Shown: positions 1 to 5,724 of the stretch, piece by piece | How the letters are laid out: each line of letters starts with the position of its first letter | Position numbering within the stretch: position 1 is the first letter of the stretch | Source: CAZAYB01 sp964489215 | Lineage (GTDB): Bacteria; Planctomycetota; Phycisphaerae; Sedimentisphaerales; Anaerohalosphaeraceae | Direction of reading: 5' to 3' | Length of the DNA: 6,426 nucleotides | Assembly (NCBI GenBank): GCA_964489215.1 | Contig: CAZAYB010000183.1 | Coordinates: forward strand, 1 to 6,426 | The notes under the pieces: generated by a model | Seen by the model: only the letters and a program-made list of their open reading frames with translations | Database searches by the model: none | What the model was told of the DNA's origin: nothing | Position numbers and translations under genes: made by a program

Positions 1-693
1 GAGTGGTTCTTTGAAGGCAGGGAGGTAGTTTTCTGCGTCTCCCTGTCTTGCGGTTACGGACTCTGCGATGATGACCCCCTGCTGATTATGTTTTGAGTTG
101 TATATTTCTATTGCTGAGCTTGCGGCGAAGAGTAATGTTACCAGCAGAGTTGTGATCTGGAGTACCTTGAATGGGAGAATTCTGAACCATAGGATTACCG
201 ACCAGAGCATAGCGAAAGAGGCGAAGAATATTACAGTTAAAAACAGCTTTAGGTTAAGCGGTATTATGTAGTGCCAGAAGAAGAGTTTGTGCATTATTCG
301 GGCTGACTGAGTTTTTTCGACTTTATCAACGGTTCTGTGCCGAGCGAAAGCGAGGTTCTTTTTTATGTTGTGGTCTGAGGGTGCGAGTTTCAATGCCTTT
401 CGGTAATAGAGAATTGCGTTTCCGAGCTGTCCGTCAAGCAGGTATGCGTTGGCGAGGTTGTAATAAAGTTTAGGGTTGTTGATGTTTCCCTCTTCGATAA
501 TTTTTCTATAGTTTAGTATTGCCTGTTGGTAATATTTTTTTTGCTCCTGCTCGTCGGTTGCTGAGTTTGCGTGCTGGAATGCGTTATTGGCGGCGGTAAA
601 GCAGGAATGTATCTGCTGCTTCGAGAGCTGGCTTGCGTTTAGCAGTGTTGAAGCTGAGGATAAAATAATTATTGCAGCGATTATTTTTTTCAT
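1..693 (-). CDS. batE: BatE: TPR, membrane hairpin and SH3-like protein (3' partial)
   Basis: Reading the minus strand from the ATG at 693-691 gives 231 uninterrupted codons to the window edge, so the C-terminus is missing. The N-terminus MKKIIAAIIILSSASTLLNA is a signal peptide. Residues about 32-64 and 73-106 are TPR helices; the second has the typical YYNLANAYLLDGQLGNAI pattern. Two hydrophobic segments follow, about 146-168 and 175-194, joined by a short loop RILPFK. After them comes GVIIAESVTARQGDAENY (about 206-223), the opening of a bacterial SH3-like domain as found in BatE. The hairpin puts both TPR and SH3 parts in the periplasm. The start overlaps the batD stop by one base (TAATG), which implies translational coupling. 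The combination TPR, two TM segments, SH3 directly after batD is diagnostic of BatE. Its likely role is as a scaffold subunit of the Bat complex; no enzymatic function is visible. Confidence 0.9.
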   Translation of the reverse strand, partial: MKKIIAAIIILSSASTLLNASQLSKQQIHSCFTAANNAFQHANSATDEQEQKKYYQQAILNYRKIIEEGNINNPKLYYNLANAYLLDGQLGNAILYYRKALKLAPSDHNIKKNLAFARHRTVDKVEKTQSARIMHKLFFWHYIIPLNLKLFLTVIFFASFAMLWSVILWFRILPFKVLQITTLLVTLLFAASSAIEIYNSKHNQQGVIIAESVTARQGDAENYLPAFKEPL

Positions 694-2534
694 TATTTTG
701 TCCCTGCGTTTCTGTTGATTTGTTTTATAATCTGAGCAAGAGTTTCGATTGTTTGTTTATCTATGTTGACGGGCGCGGGTGCGTATAGTCCAGCCTCGCA
801 TGATTCGAGAATTTTTCTATAGCTTTGGGCGAGGCTTGGGTTAGAAGTCTGGTCATTGATTATGTATTCGGCTTCTGCGGGGGTAATTGCGGCAGGGTTT
901 TTAGTGAAGCGTTCTCCGATGAAGTGTCTCATCAGAGCGGTTAGCTCTGATCTTAATTGTTCGGGCTGGGAGGGGAGTTTTTTTAGTTTTTTAAGTGCTT
1001 TTTTAGCAGCTGTTTTTCTTTTTCTGGCGGCGATCTGGTCACTATTTGATGCAGTTGTTTTTTTTACGGTTATGCTGGCAGAGAATACAAAAATTGACAG
1101 TGCAAGTATTATAAGGTTTGGGGTTGCGGTAAGGGCGGCGGTTATAGAGGCAGGTTTGTTTTTCAGGGCATCGGGAGAATAATAGTTTGCGGAAATTCCC
1201 ATTTTTATGGCTTCGATTTTGCTTTGTTTTTGTTGGGCTGAGTTGTCCAGTGCGAGCACGTCGTCAATGGTTGCTACGTCAGTTGGTTCGACCTTGATGG
1301 GTATTGGATCTGTTGCAACTGTTATGTATTTTTGTTTTTCGGTGTCAAAATATGTAAGCGGTATTGACGGGATATTTGTAATTTGGTCGTTTAAGGCTCG
1401 GATAGTCTGGGTATATACTTTTTTTCCTTGGTTTATCTGAGGTGCGCTTCTTTGTGATGGTATTTTGAAATTATCGGTGAAGTCGGGGATGGTTTCGAGG
1501 CTGGGCCACTGGACTGGTGTGAGGTAGTTTCCTGAGATGATTACGTCGAGGGTTATTGGGTCTCCGACGTATACATTTTTTGGTTTTGCCTGGGCAGTTA
1601 TGTTGTATCTTCCGATTAGTCCGTAGAAGCTGTCGGGCTTTTGCTGGTTTGGGAGAGGCTTTACGCTGATGGTCAGGGGCTGGGCTTTTGCGAGGAATCT
1701 TTCGAATTTTCTTGTGTCACGGAATAATGATCTTCTTCCAGAACCGGTTGCTATATTTGCGGAGACGGAAGCAGGGTCGAAATTGAACTGTCCGGATTTT
1801 TTGGGGATGACGATTTTAGTGAATGAAACGTTTAAGAATTCGAGGTTGTCTTTGCGTATAAGGTTTTTTTCGAGCTGGACGGGGATGTTATTGGCTTTGT
1901 AGTTGTATTTGGCGTCGGGGTTTTGGGTCTGGTCGGTGATTGTGAAATGATCTGAGTTGAACAGAGGTATGTTGTATGTGAAATCTCCGACGGCGTCGGC
2001 TTCGGCTATATTACGTCTAATGAGCCAGTTTACGGTCAGGCGGAGCGGCTGGCCGATGTATGGCTGGGTGGTTGACAGCTGAAGCTGTAGCTGGAGATGT
2101 TTTGTTTGCGAAGGGGTTTGGGCTGTGAAGTATTTTGCGGGTGTTTTGTATGTGCTGCCCTTGACCGATACATCGAGGGGGGGTATGGTGTGGGGGCCCG
2201 GTTTGTGGACTGTGAGGTTGTAGGTGACGATGTAAGTTTGGGTTGTTGAGGTTTGGCCGTTTATTATTGAGGTGCTGGACCTTGTGCTGACGGAAGGTCC
2301 TTTTGGGTTGAATGGTGCCAGGGGGGTTTGGTCGATGACAGGTTTTTGGTCTGTTCCGGAGACGAGTATCTGGAAGGCAAAGGGCTGGCCGATGTAGATG
2401 GGGCTGGATGTGTCTATGGCGGCGTTGACGGCAATTCTTGCAAAAGCAGAAGCGGGCAGCAGTGCCAGAGCAAGGGCGAATATCAGCTGGGCAAGATGTA
2501 ATGGTACTCTGAATTTTTTTGGTCGAGATTTCAT
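693..2534 (-). CDS. batD: BatD family periplasmic protein with C-terminal membrane anchor
   Basis: 613 residues. A signal peptide spans about 1-32 (KSRPKKFR n-region, hydrophobic 13-30, ASAFA cleavage area). The exported part looks like a series of beta-sandwich modules. Three related openings mark them: PIYIGQPFAFQILVSG (45-60), QPYIGQPLRLTVNW (157-170) and NVYVGDPITLDVIISG (320-335). The stretch VKPLPNQQKPDSFYGLIGRY (291-310) is a hallmark of BatD: a 'PLP...P..F.G.vG' linker before the third module. One transmembrane helix lies at about 466-490. It is followed by a Lys-rich helical cytoplasmic tail (about 500-613) of the kind BatD proteins carry. Length fits the family. It is the third gene of the batBCDE run, 17 bp after batC, and its stop overlaps the batE start. 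I see no Shine-Dalgarno before the ATG: the leader is A/T-rich and ends AGCCT, so translation may depend on readthrough of ribosomes from batC. The start is supported by the signal peptide. Role: probably a structural or binding subunit of the periplasmic Bat complex; the molecular function is unknown. Confidence 0.92.
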   Translation of the reverse strand: MKSRPKKFRVPLHLAQLIFALALALLPASAFARIAVNAAIDTSSPIYIGQPFAFQILVSGTDQKPVIDQTPLAPFNPKGPSVSTRSSTSIINGQTSTTQTYIVTYNLTVHKPGPHTIPPLDVSVKGSTYKTPAKYFTAQTPSQTKHLQLQLQLSTTQPYIGQPLRLTVNWLIRRNIAEADAVGDFTYNIPLFNSDHFTITDQTQNPDAKYNYKANNIPVQLEKNLIRKDNLEFLNVSFTKIVIPKKSGQFNFDPASVSANIATGSGRRSLFRDTRKFERFLAKAQPLTISVKPLPNQQKPDSFYGLIGRYNITAQAKPKNVYVGDPITLDVIISGNYLTPVQWPSLETIPDFTDNFKIPSQRSAPQINQGKKVYTQTIRALNDQITNIPSIPLTYFDTEKQKYITVATDPIPIKVEPTDVATIDDVLALDNSAQQKQSKIEAIKMGISANYYSPDALKNKPASITAALTATPNLIILALSIFVFSASITVKKTTASNSDQIAARKRKTAAKKALKKLKKLPSQPEQLRSELTALMRHFIGERFTKNPAAITPAEAEYIINDQTSNPSLAQSYRKILESCEAGLYAPAPVNIDKQTIETLAQIIKQINRNAGTK

Positions 2535-2551
2535 AGGCTAAAAATTAAATT

Positions 2552-3421
2552 TTACCAGTCTTTTTCTACGGGCATGTGTCCGAATTTTATTATCTGTCTT
2601 TTTTCCCTGTCCTTTTTTTCCTTTTCGAGGATGTCGCGTGCGGTTTTGGTTAACTGCTGGGGGGGCTGTTTTTCTTTTTGTGATTGCTGTTTTTCCTGCC
2701 GGGACTGGGGGTTGTCCGGCTGAGAATCCGGGTTTTGTTTTTTTTGCTGGTCCTGCTGGTCTTGTGAAGGTTGGTCTTGCTGCTGTTTTTTGTTCTGGTT
2801 CTGCTGCTGGTTGTTGTCAGTCTGGTTTTGCTTAGACTTGTCCTGAGGCTGATTTGGGTCGTTGTTCTGGTTATTCTGCTGTTTTTTCTGCTGCTGAATC
2901 TTTTTTTCCATCTGCTGTATTTCAAGTTTTGCGAGTTCGATATTTTTTGCGGCGTTTTTGTTATCCGGCTGCATTTTGAGAGCTTTTCGCCAGTTATTTA
3001 TGGCGTTTTTTAACAGCTGGATTGCTTTTGAGGTGTCCTGTTTTTCAAGCTGTTTGGCGTTCTGATAGAAAGCGTTGCCGAGGTTGTATTTTATTTTAGC
3101 GGCGAGGTCGTTTTGTTCAATCTCTGCAGCGAGCTTTTTGTATAATTCAATTGCTTCGGGTGTTTTTCCGAGCTTTTGCAGTGATACCGCTTTGTTGAAC
3201 AGGGGCTGAGGTGCGTTTTTGTCAAGCTGAGCGATTTTTTCGTACATTTCGATTGATTTTTCGTAGCTTCCCTTTTCGTAGAGCTTGTTTGCCTGGTCCA
3301 TCATGGAATATGGGTTTTGTGCCGGGGCGGTAAGAGGGGTAAGAGTCATAATTATAAAGGGGTAATAAAAGTATTTTTTTATTAAGGTTATCAGTAGAAA
3401 TTTATTTTTTTTATTTTCCAT
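2552..3421 (-). CDS. batC: BatC: exported TPR protein with Gln/Asn-rich region
   Basis: 289 residues. A long, charged N-terminus is followed by a hydrophobic core (about 17-30) and an APA-Q cleavage-like site near residue 34, so it is probably exported; a retained N-terminal anchor is the alternative. TPR-like helix pairs occupy about 39-72, 73-105 and 109-155, with KYNLGNAFYQNA and WRKALKMQPDNKNAAKNIEL typical of the family. Residues about 171-256 are extremely Gln/Asn-rich and probably disordered. A conserved tail follows: ARDILEKEKK at about 261-270, then a GHMPVEKDW terminus. A short helix after a Q-rich region and an ending in V-x-K-D-W are what BatC proteins show. A good Shine-Dalgarno (AAGG, 3433-3430) lies 8 nt before the ATG and fixes the start. 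The gene is 20 bp after batB and 17 bp before batD. Its role is inferred as a protein-protein interaction adaptor in the Bat complex. Confidence 0.87.
   Translation of the reverse strand: MENKKNKFLLITLIKKYFYYPFIIMTLTPLTAPAQNPYSMMDQANKLYEKGSYEKSIEMYEKIAQLDKNAPQPLFNKAVSLQKLGKTPEAIELYKKLAAEIEQNDLAAKIKYNLGNAFYQNAKQLEKQDTSKAIQLLKNAINNWRKALKMQPDNKNAAKNIELAKLEIQQMEKKIQQQKKQQNNQNNDPNQPQDKSKQNQTDNNQQQNQNKKQQQDQPSQDQQDQQKKQNPDSQPDNPQSRQEKQQSQKEKQPPQQLTKTARDILEKEKKDREKRQIIKFGHMPVEKDW
2654..2920 (-). repeat. Gln/Asn-rich low-complexity coding tract in batC
   Basis: This covers BatC residues about 168-256. Hand counting residues 171-256 gives 33 Gln and 12 Asn among 86, mixed with Lys, Asp, Ser and Pro. 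The DNA is rich in CAG/CAA and AAC/AAA codons (CTG/TTG on the plus strand) but the codons are mixed, with no long pure triplet run. That argues for selection on composition rather than a recent triplet expansion. Low-complexity tails between the TPR block and the C-terminal motif are common in BatC; the exact length is expected to vary between relatives. Confidence 0.85.
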
Positions 3422-3429
3422 TTTTCATG

Positions 3430-3433
3430 CCTT
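3430..3433 (-). promoter_or_regulatory. Shine-Dalgarno of batC
   Basis: AAGG on the minus strand, 8 nt upstream of the batC ATG at 3421-3419 and inside the 20-bp batB/batC gap. It is the clearest ribosome binding site in the Bat operon; batB and batD lack an obvious one. Confidence 0.6.
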
Positions 3434-3441
3434 ATGTCAGT

Positions 3442-4467
3442 TTACTTTTTTTGCTTTCTTTCGCTTATCATCATTTCGGTCATCAGAAGAATTACAGCGG
3501 CGGCGAGCGGCCAGTAGAATTGTTCATCATATTGCATTTGTGTTGCGGATTCAAGTTCTCGTTTTCTTGACTGAGCTGATATTTGCCTGTATATGTCTCC
3601 GAGGTCGAAGGTTCCTGTCTCAACGGGCAGGTATTTTCCATCAGGAGTCGCGAATGCGATTTTTCTTAGTGTATCTCCAGCTTTTCCGCCGAGTTTTGAC
3701 CAGACTTCCTTTCCCTGTTTGTCTTTTAGGAAAGTTTTTGAGCCGTCTGGTGCAGTAATTGGTATTCTTGCTCCCTGTATGGGGTCGCCAAGTCCGATAG
3801 CGATGATTCTAACATTGTTTTCGCCGGCTTTTTGGGCAGCAGGTATTGGCAGGCTTTGGTGGTCCTCCCCGTCAGTAATCAAAATTATGTCTCTATAGTT
3901 TTGCTGTTTTTTATCGAAGAGCTGGTCGATTGCATCTCTTATTGCGTCACCAATCATTGTACCGCCTCTTGCAGTGCTTTGGGTTGTTACCTGAGAAAGT
4001 GCGAGTCTCATGAATGCGTAATCATGTGTGAGGGGGCATTTTACGGTAGTTGAGCCGGCGAAGGTTATGAGTGCGATTCTGTCTCCCTGGAGTACATCGA
4101 GCAGGTCGGTAACTGCAATTTTTGCTCTTTCGAGTCGATTCGGCCTTATATCTTCAGCGAGCATCGACCGAGAGACATCCAGGAGCACCGCTATGTCTCT
4201 TCCCTTTCTTTTTACCTGTTTTGGTCTTGGGTTTGAGACAGGTCTTGCGGCTGCAAAGGTTATTAATATGAATGCAGTTATGACCAGAAGTGCCCTTACG
4301 ATCTTTCTGGGTGAGCTTGCTGTTTCGGTCAGTCTATTTATCAGGCCGACTTCAGCAAGTTTCAGGAGAGTTTTTCTTTTTCTCCAGAATGCCCACAGGA
4401 ACAACGGCATAACGATAATGAAAGGTGTCAGGGTCAGCCAAATGTAGTTTTCATTCAGTAATCTCAT
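3442..4467 (-). CDS. batB: BatB: membrane-anchored von Willebrand factor A protein
   Basis: 341 residues. Hydrophobic segments lie at about 8-28, 57-74 and 317-333. The basic loop 29-58 should be cytoplasmic, which places the VWA domain (about 90-300) in the periplasm with a short basic C-terminal tail (ERKQKK) inside. The metal-ion-dependent adhesion site is intact: D97-V-S99-R-S101 in LLDVSRSMLAEDIRPNRLER, T170 in ARGGTMIGDAI, and D199 in LITDGEDH. PLTHDYAFMRLAL is also typical. I call BatB rather than BatA from three features: TDGEDH (BatA usually has TDG-NN), the G-ARIPI stretch with an inserted DGS..FLKDKQGKEV hairpin, and the batC-like TPR gene directly downstream. It is the first gene of the run. 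No strong Shine-Dalgarno is visible before the ATG. The expected role is metal-dependent binding of a partner protein in the Bat complex; MoxR-type AAA+ ATPases are the usual partners of such VWA proteins, but none is encoded here. Confidence 0.92.
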   Translation of the reverse strand: MRLLNENYIWLTLTPFIIVMPLFLWAFWRKRKTLLKLAEVGLINRLTETASSPRKIVRALLVITAFILITFAAARPVSNPRPKQVKRKGRDIAVLLDVSRSMLAEDIRPNRLERAKIAVTDLLDVLQGDRIALITFAGSTTVKCPLTHDYAFMRLALSQVTTQSTARGGTMIGDAIRDAIDQLFDKKQQNYRDIILITDGEDHQSLPIPAAQKAGENNVRIIAIGLGDPIQGARIPITAPDGSKTFLKDKQGKEVWSKLGGKAGDTLRKIAFATPDGKYLPVETGTFDLGDIYRQISAQSRKRELESATQMQYDEQFYWPLAAAVILLMTEMMISERKQKK

Positions 4468-4523
4468 AATTTATTATCTGAGCTTTCTTTTTTAATTTCG
4501 CAATTTAGTTACAGGACCTTTAG

Positions 4524-4551
4524 ATATTAACTTTACAGTAGGATTTGTCAA
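4524..4551 (-). promoter_or_regulatory. Candidate sigma-70-type promoter for the batBCDE operon
   Basis: On the minus strand a perfect TTGACA (4551-4546) is followed, after a 16-nt spacer, by TAATAT (4529-4524), which matches 4 of 6 bases of TATAAT. Transcription would start near 4517, leaving a leader of about 50 nt before the batB ATG at 4467. A second perfect TTGACA at 4624-4619 has no good -10 at the right distance. The assignment rests on sequence similarity only, and the -10 is imperfect. Confidence 0.45.
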
Positions 4552-4630
4552 TAGTTTACGTTATTATTACTGGTTAAGTATATTTTGGTTCGCAAGTTAC
4601 GGTTATTTAAGTTTTTTTTGTCAATTCTTT

Positions 4631-4654
4631 GATTTAATGGATTTGAATAGATTT
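4631..4654 (+). repeat. Three phased GATTT motifs in the divergent promoter region
   Basis: GATTT occurs at 4631, 4640 and 4650, so the starts are 9 and 10 bp apart, close to one helical turn. The flanks are partly alike (GATTTAATG, GATTTGAAT, GATTTTTGG). Such spacing is typical of iterated regulator sites, and the position about 80-100 bp upstream of the likely batB start and about 105-125 bp upstream of the PAS start would suit one. In A/T-rich DNA a chance occurrence is quite possible. Confidence 0.3.
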
Positions 4655-4738
4655 TTGGCGGAGTTTTTGTTAAAAATTCTCAACCGTTAAAGGAAATTAG
4701 CCGATATTTTTGTGAATATTAAGCCAAGTGTTTAGAAT

Positions 4739-4752
4739 GGGGGAAAGTAAGG
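4739..4752 (+). promoter_or_regulatory. Purine-rich ribosome binding region of the PAS gene
   Basis: A purine-rich tract, GGGGGAAAG then TAAGG, directly precedes the ATG at 4756. The GGGGGAAAG part leaves about 8 nt to the start, while the AAGG is only 3 nt away and probably too close. An in-frame TAA at 4720-4722, with no ATG between it and 4756, supports this start. Confidence 0.55.
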
Positions 4753-4755
4753 TTT

Positions 4756-5700
4756 ATGTTACGTTTATTTAAGAAAAGCTCATTATTGCAGAATTTTATT
4801 TACTCATTGCTGCCCGGTTTCAAGGACAGGATAGAGTTTCAAAGGCAGATCGAGGAAAGTGAGCAGCAGTTCAGGCTGAATTTTGAGTATGCCCGCGACG
4901 GAATACTGTGGTTTGACACAAAGAATGGTCAGCTGATTAATTGCAACCTTGCGAGTGAATGGTTTTTAAGGGAGAAGGCTGATGAGCTTAAGGGTAAATA
5001 TTTTCATGAAGTAAGCACAGATTGTCCTAAGTGGAAGGATTTTGTCAAGGGACTGATCAAAGGCGGCGGCAGTACAGTCAGTGAAATAGTATTCAATACA
5101 GGCAGTCAAACTCGATATGCCCGTGCATCCGGTACTAAGATCAGAGTTGATAACGAGGCGATTGTTCAGATAATTTTACATGACATAACGCATTTGAAGG
5201 AAGTTGAGAATGCACTTGAGGCAGAGAAGGTTAAACTTGAGGCGGTTTTTAATTCAGCCCCTGCGGCGATGCTGCTTATCAATGAAGATGCAATAATTTG
5301 CAACGCTAATAAAGAAGCTAAAAAACTTGCTAACCGAGACTTGTCTTTAATATTAAAAAGAAAGGGCGGAGAGTCGATAGGGTGCATCAACAGCGGTAAT
5401 GGGTGCGGTCATGGTCAGCAGTGCAGCAAATGTAAATTGCGGGAATTGATCGAGAATACATTTACTTACTGGAAAGCATTTAAGGATGAAGATATTCGAT
5501 TTACATTTAAAGAGTGCGGGAAGGATGATTGTCAGATGAAAAGACTTAGAGTTTCCACTGAACCATTGCTGATTGAAAGTGAGCGTTATATTCTGCTTTG
5601 TATTGATGATGTGACCAGAAGCAAAAGCCTTGAGGATAAAGCGAAGGCGTTATTGAGCAAGGATGCTGATATTTCAAATTACGGCAGTTATGAAATTTAA
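4756..5700 (+). CDS. Stand-alone tandem PAS-domain protein with cysteine cluster
   Basis: 314 residues, cytoplasmic by appearance; residues about 8-22 form a short hydrophobic or amphipathic stretch too short for a clear membrane helix. PAS 1 spans about 35-148 (RLNFEYARDGILWFDTKNGQ at its start, IILHDITHLKEVENAL at its end). A helical linker (about 145-163) leads to PAS 2, about 164-295 (FNSAPAAMLLINEDAIICNA to LLCIDDVTRSKSLEDKA). PAS 2 contains C210, C217, C223 and C226 in the pattern C-x6-C-G-x4-C-x2-C, followed by KLRELIENT, and a further pair C254 and C259. The GC...GCG...C..C..R insertion recurs in PAS domains of bacterial signalling proteins; I infer metal, Fe-S or thiol-redox sensing, which is not proven. 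No histidine kinase, GGDEF, EAL, HTH or other output domain is present, and the frame ends at a clean TAA. It diverges from batB and converges with argS. It could be a partner protein acting on a kinase encoded elsewhere. Confidence 0.9.
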   Translation: MLRLFKKSSLLQNFIYSLLPGFKDRIEFQRQIEESEQQFRLNFEYARDGILWFDTKNGQLINCNLASEWFLREKADELKGKYFHEVSTDCPKWKDFVKGLIKGGGSTVSEIVFNTGSQTRYARASGTKIRVDNEAIVQIILHDITHLKEVENALEAEKVKLEAVFNSAPAAMLLINEDAIICNANKEAKKLANRDLSLILKRKGGESIGCINSGNGCGHGQQCSKCKLRELIENTFTYWKAFKDEDIRFTFKECGKDDCQMKRLRVSTEPLLIESERYILLCIDDVTRSKSLEDKAKALLSKDADISNYGSYEI

Positions 5701-5724
5701 CGATCAGCTGTTTGATATTTTAAG

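Larger units (their letters stand above)
4468..4755. other. Divergent intergenic region between batB and the PAS gene
   Basis: 288 bp of A/T-rich sequence with no credible gene. It must hold the promoters for the minus-strand bat operon and the plus-strand PAS gene. The batB-side half contains a good TTGACA/TAATAT pair (separate entry). For the PAS gene I found no convincing sigma-70 promoter. Three GATTT motifs at one-turn spacing lie in the middle. No strong hairpin, RNA gene or insertion sequence was seen. Confidence 0.8.

Noticed and set aside
535..542. Run of eight T (A8 on the batE coding strand) as a phase-variation or slippage site
   Set aside because: The batE frame is intact through it, A-rich Lys codons are frequent in these genes, and the run is short for phase variation.
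856..1182. Plus-strand open frame of 108 codons antisense to batD
   Set aside because: Hydrophobic-looking product arises because the Lys/Ala-rich BatD tail reads as Phe/Ser/Ala on the opposite strand; no independent support.
2650..2925. Second minus-strand frame of 91 codons (Arg/Thr/Ser-rich) within batC
   Set aside because: It is the shifted reading of the CAG/CAA/AAC-rich Gln/Asn tract and has no family resemblance.
4028..4447. Plus-strand open frame of 139 codons antisense to batB
   Set aside because: It lies wholly inside batB, whose VWA motifs are unmistakable; the antisense product is Ser/Val-rich with no recognisable motif. It is a by-product of the composition of the real gene.
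4545..4573. Plus-strand TTGTCA with downstream TTATTATT as a promoter for the PAS gene
   Set aside because: The A/T-rich element is about 11 bp away, too close for a -35/-10 pair, and no TATAAT-like sequence is at 16-18 bp.
4656..4671. Sigma-54-like TGGCGG-N5-TTGTT ahead of the PAS gene
   Set aside because: The -24 half matches only TGGC and the -12 half has GT where GC is essential; too weak to call.
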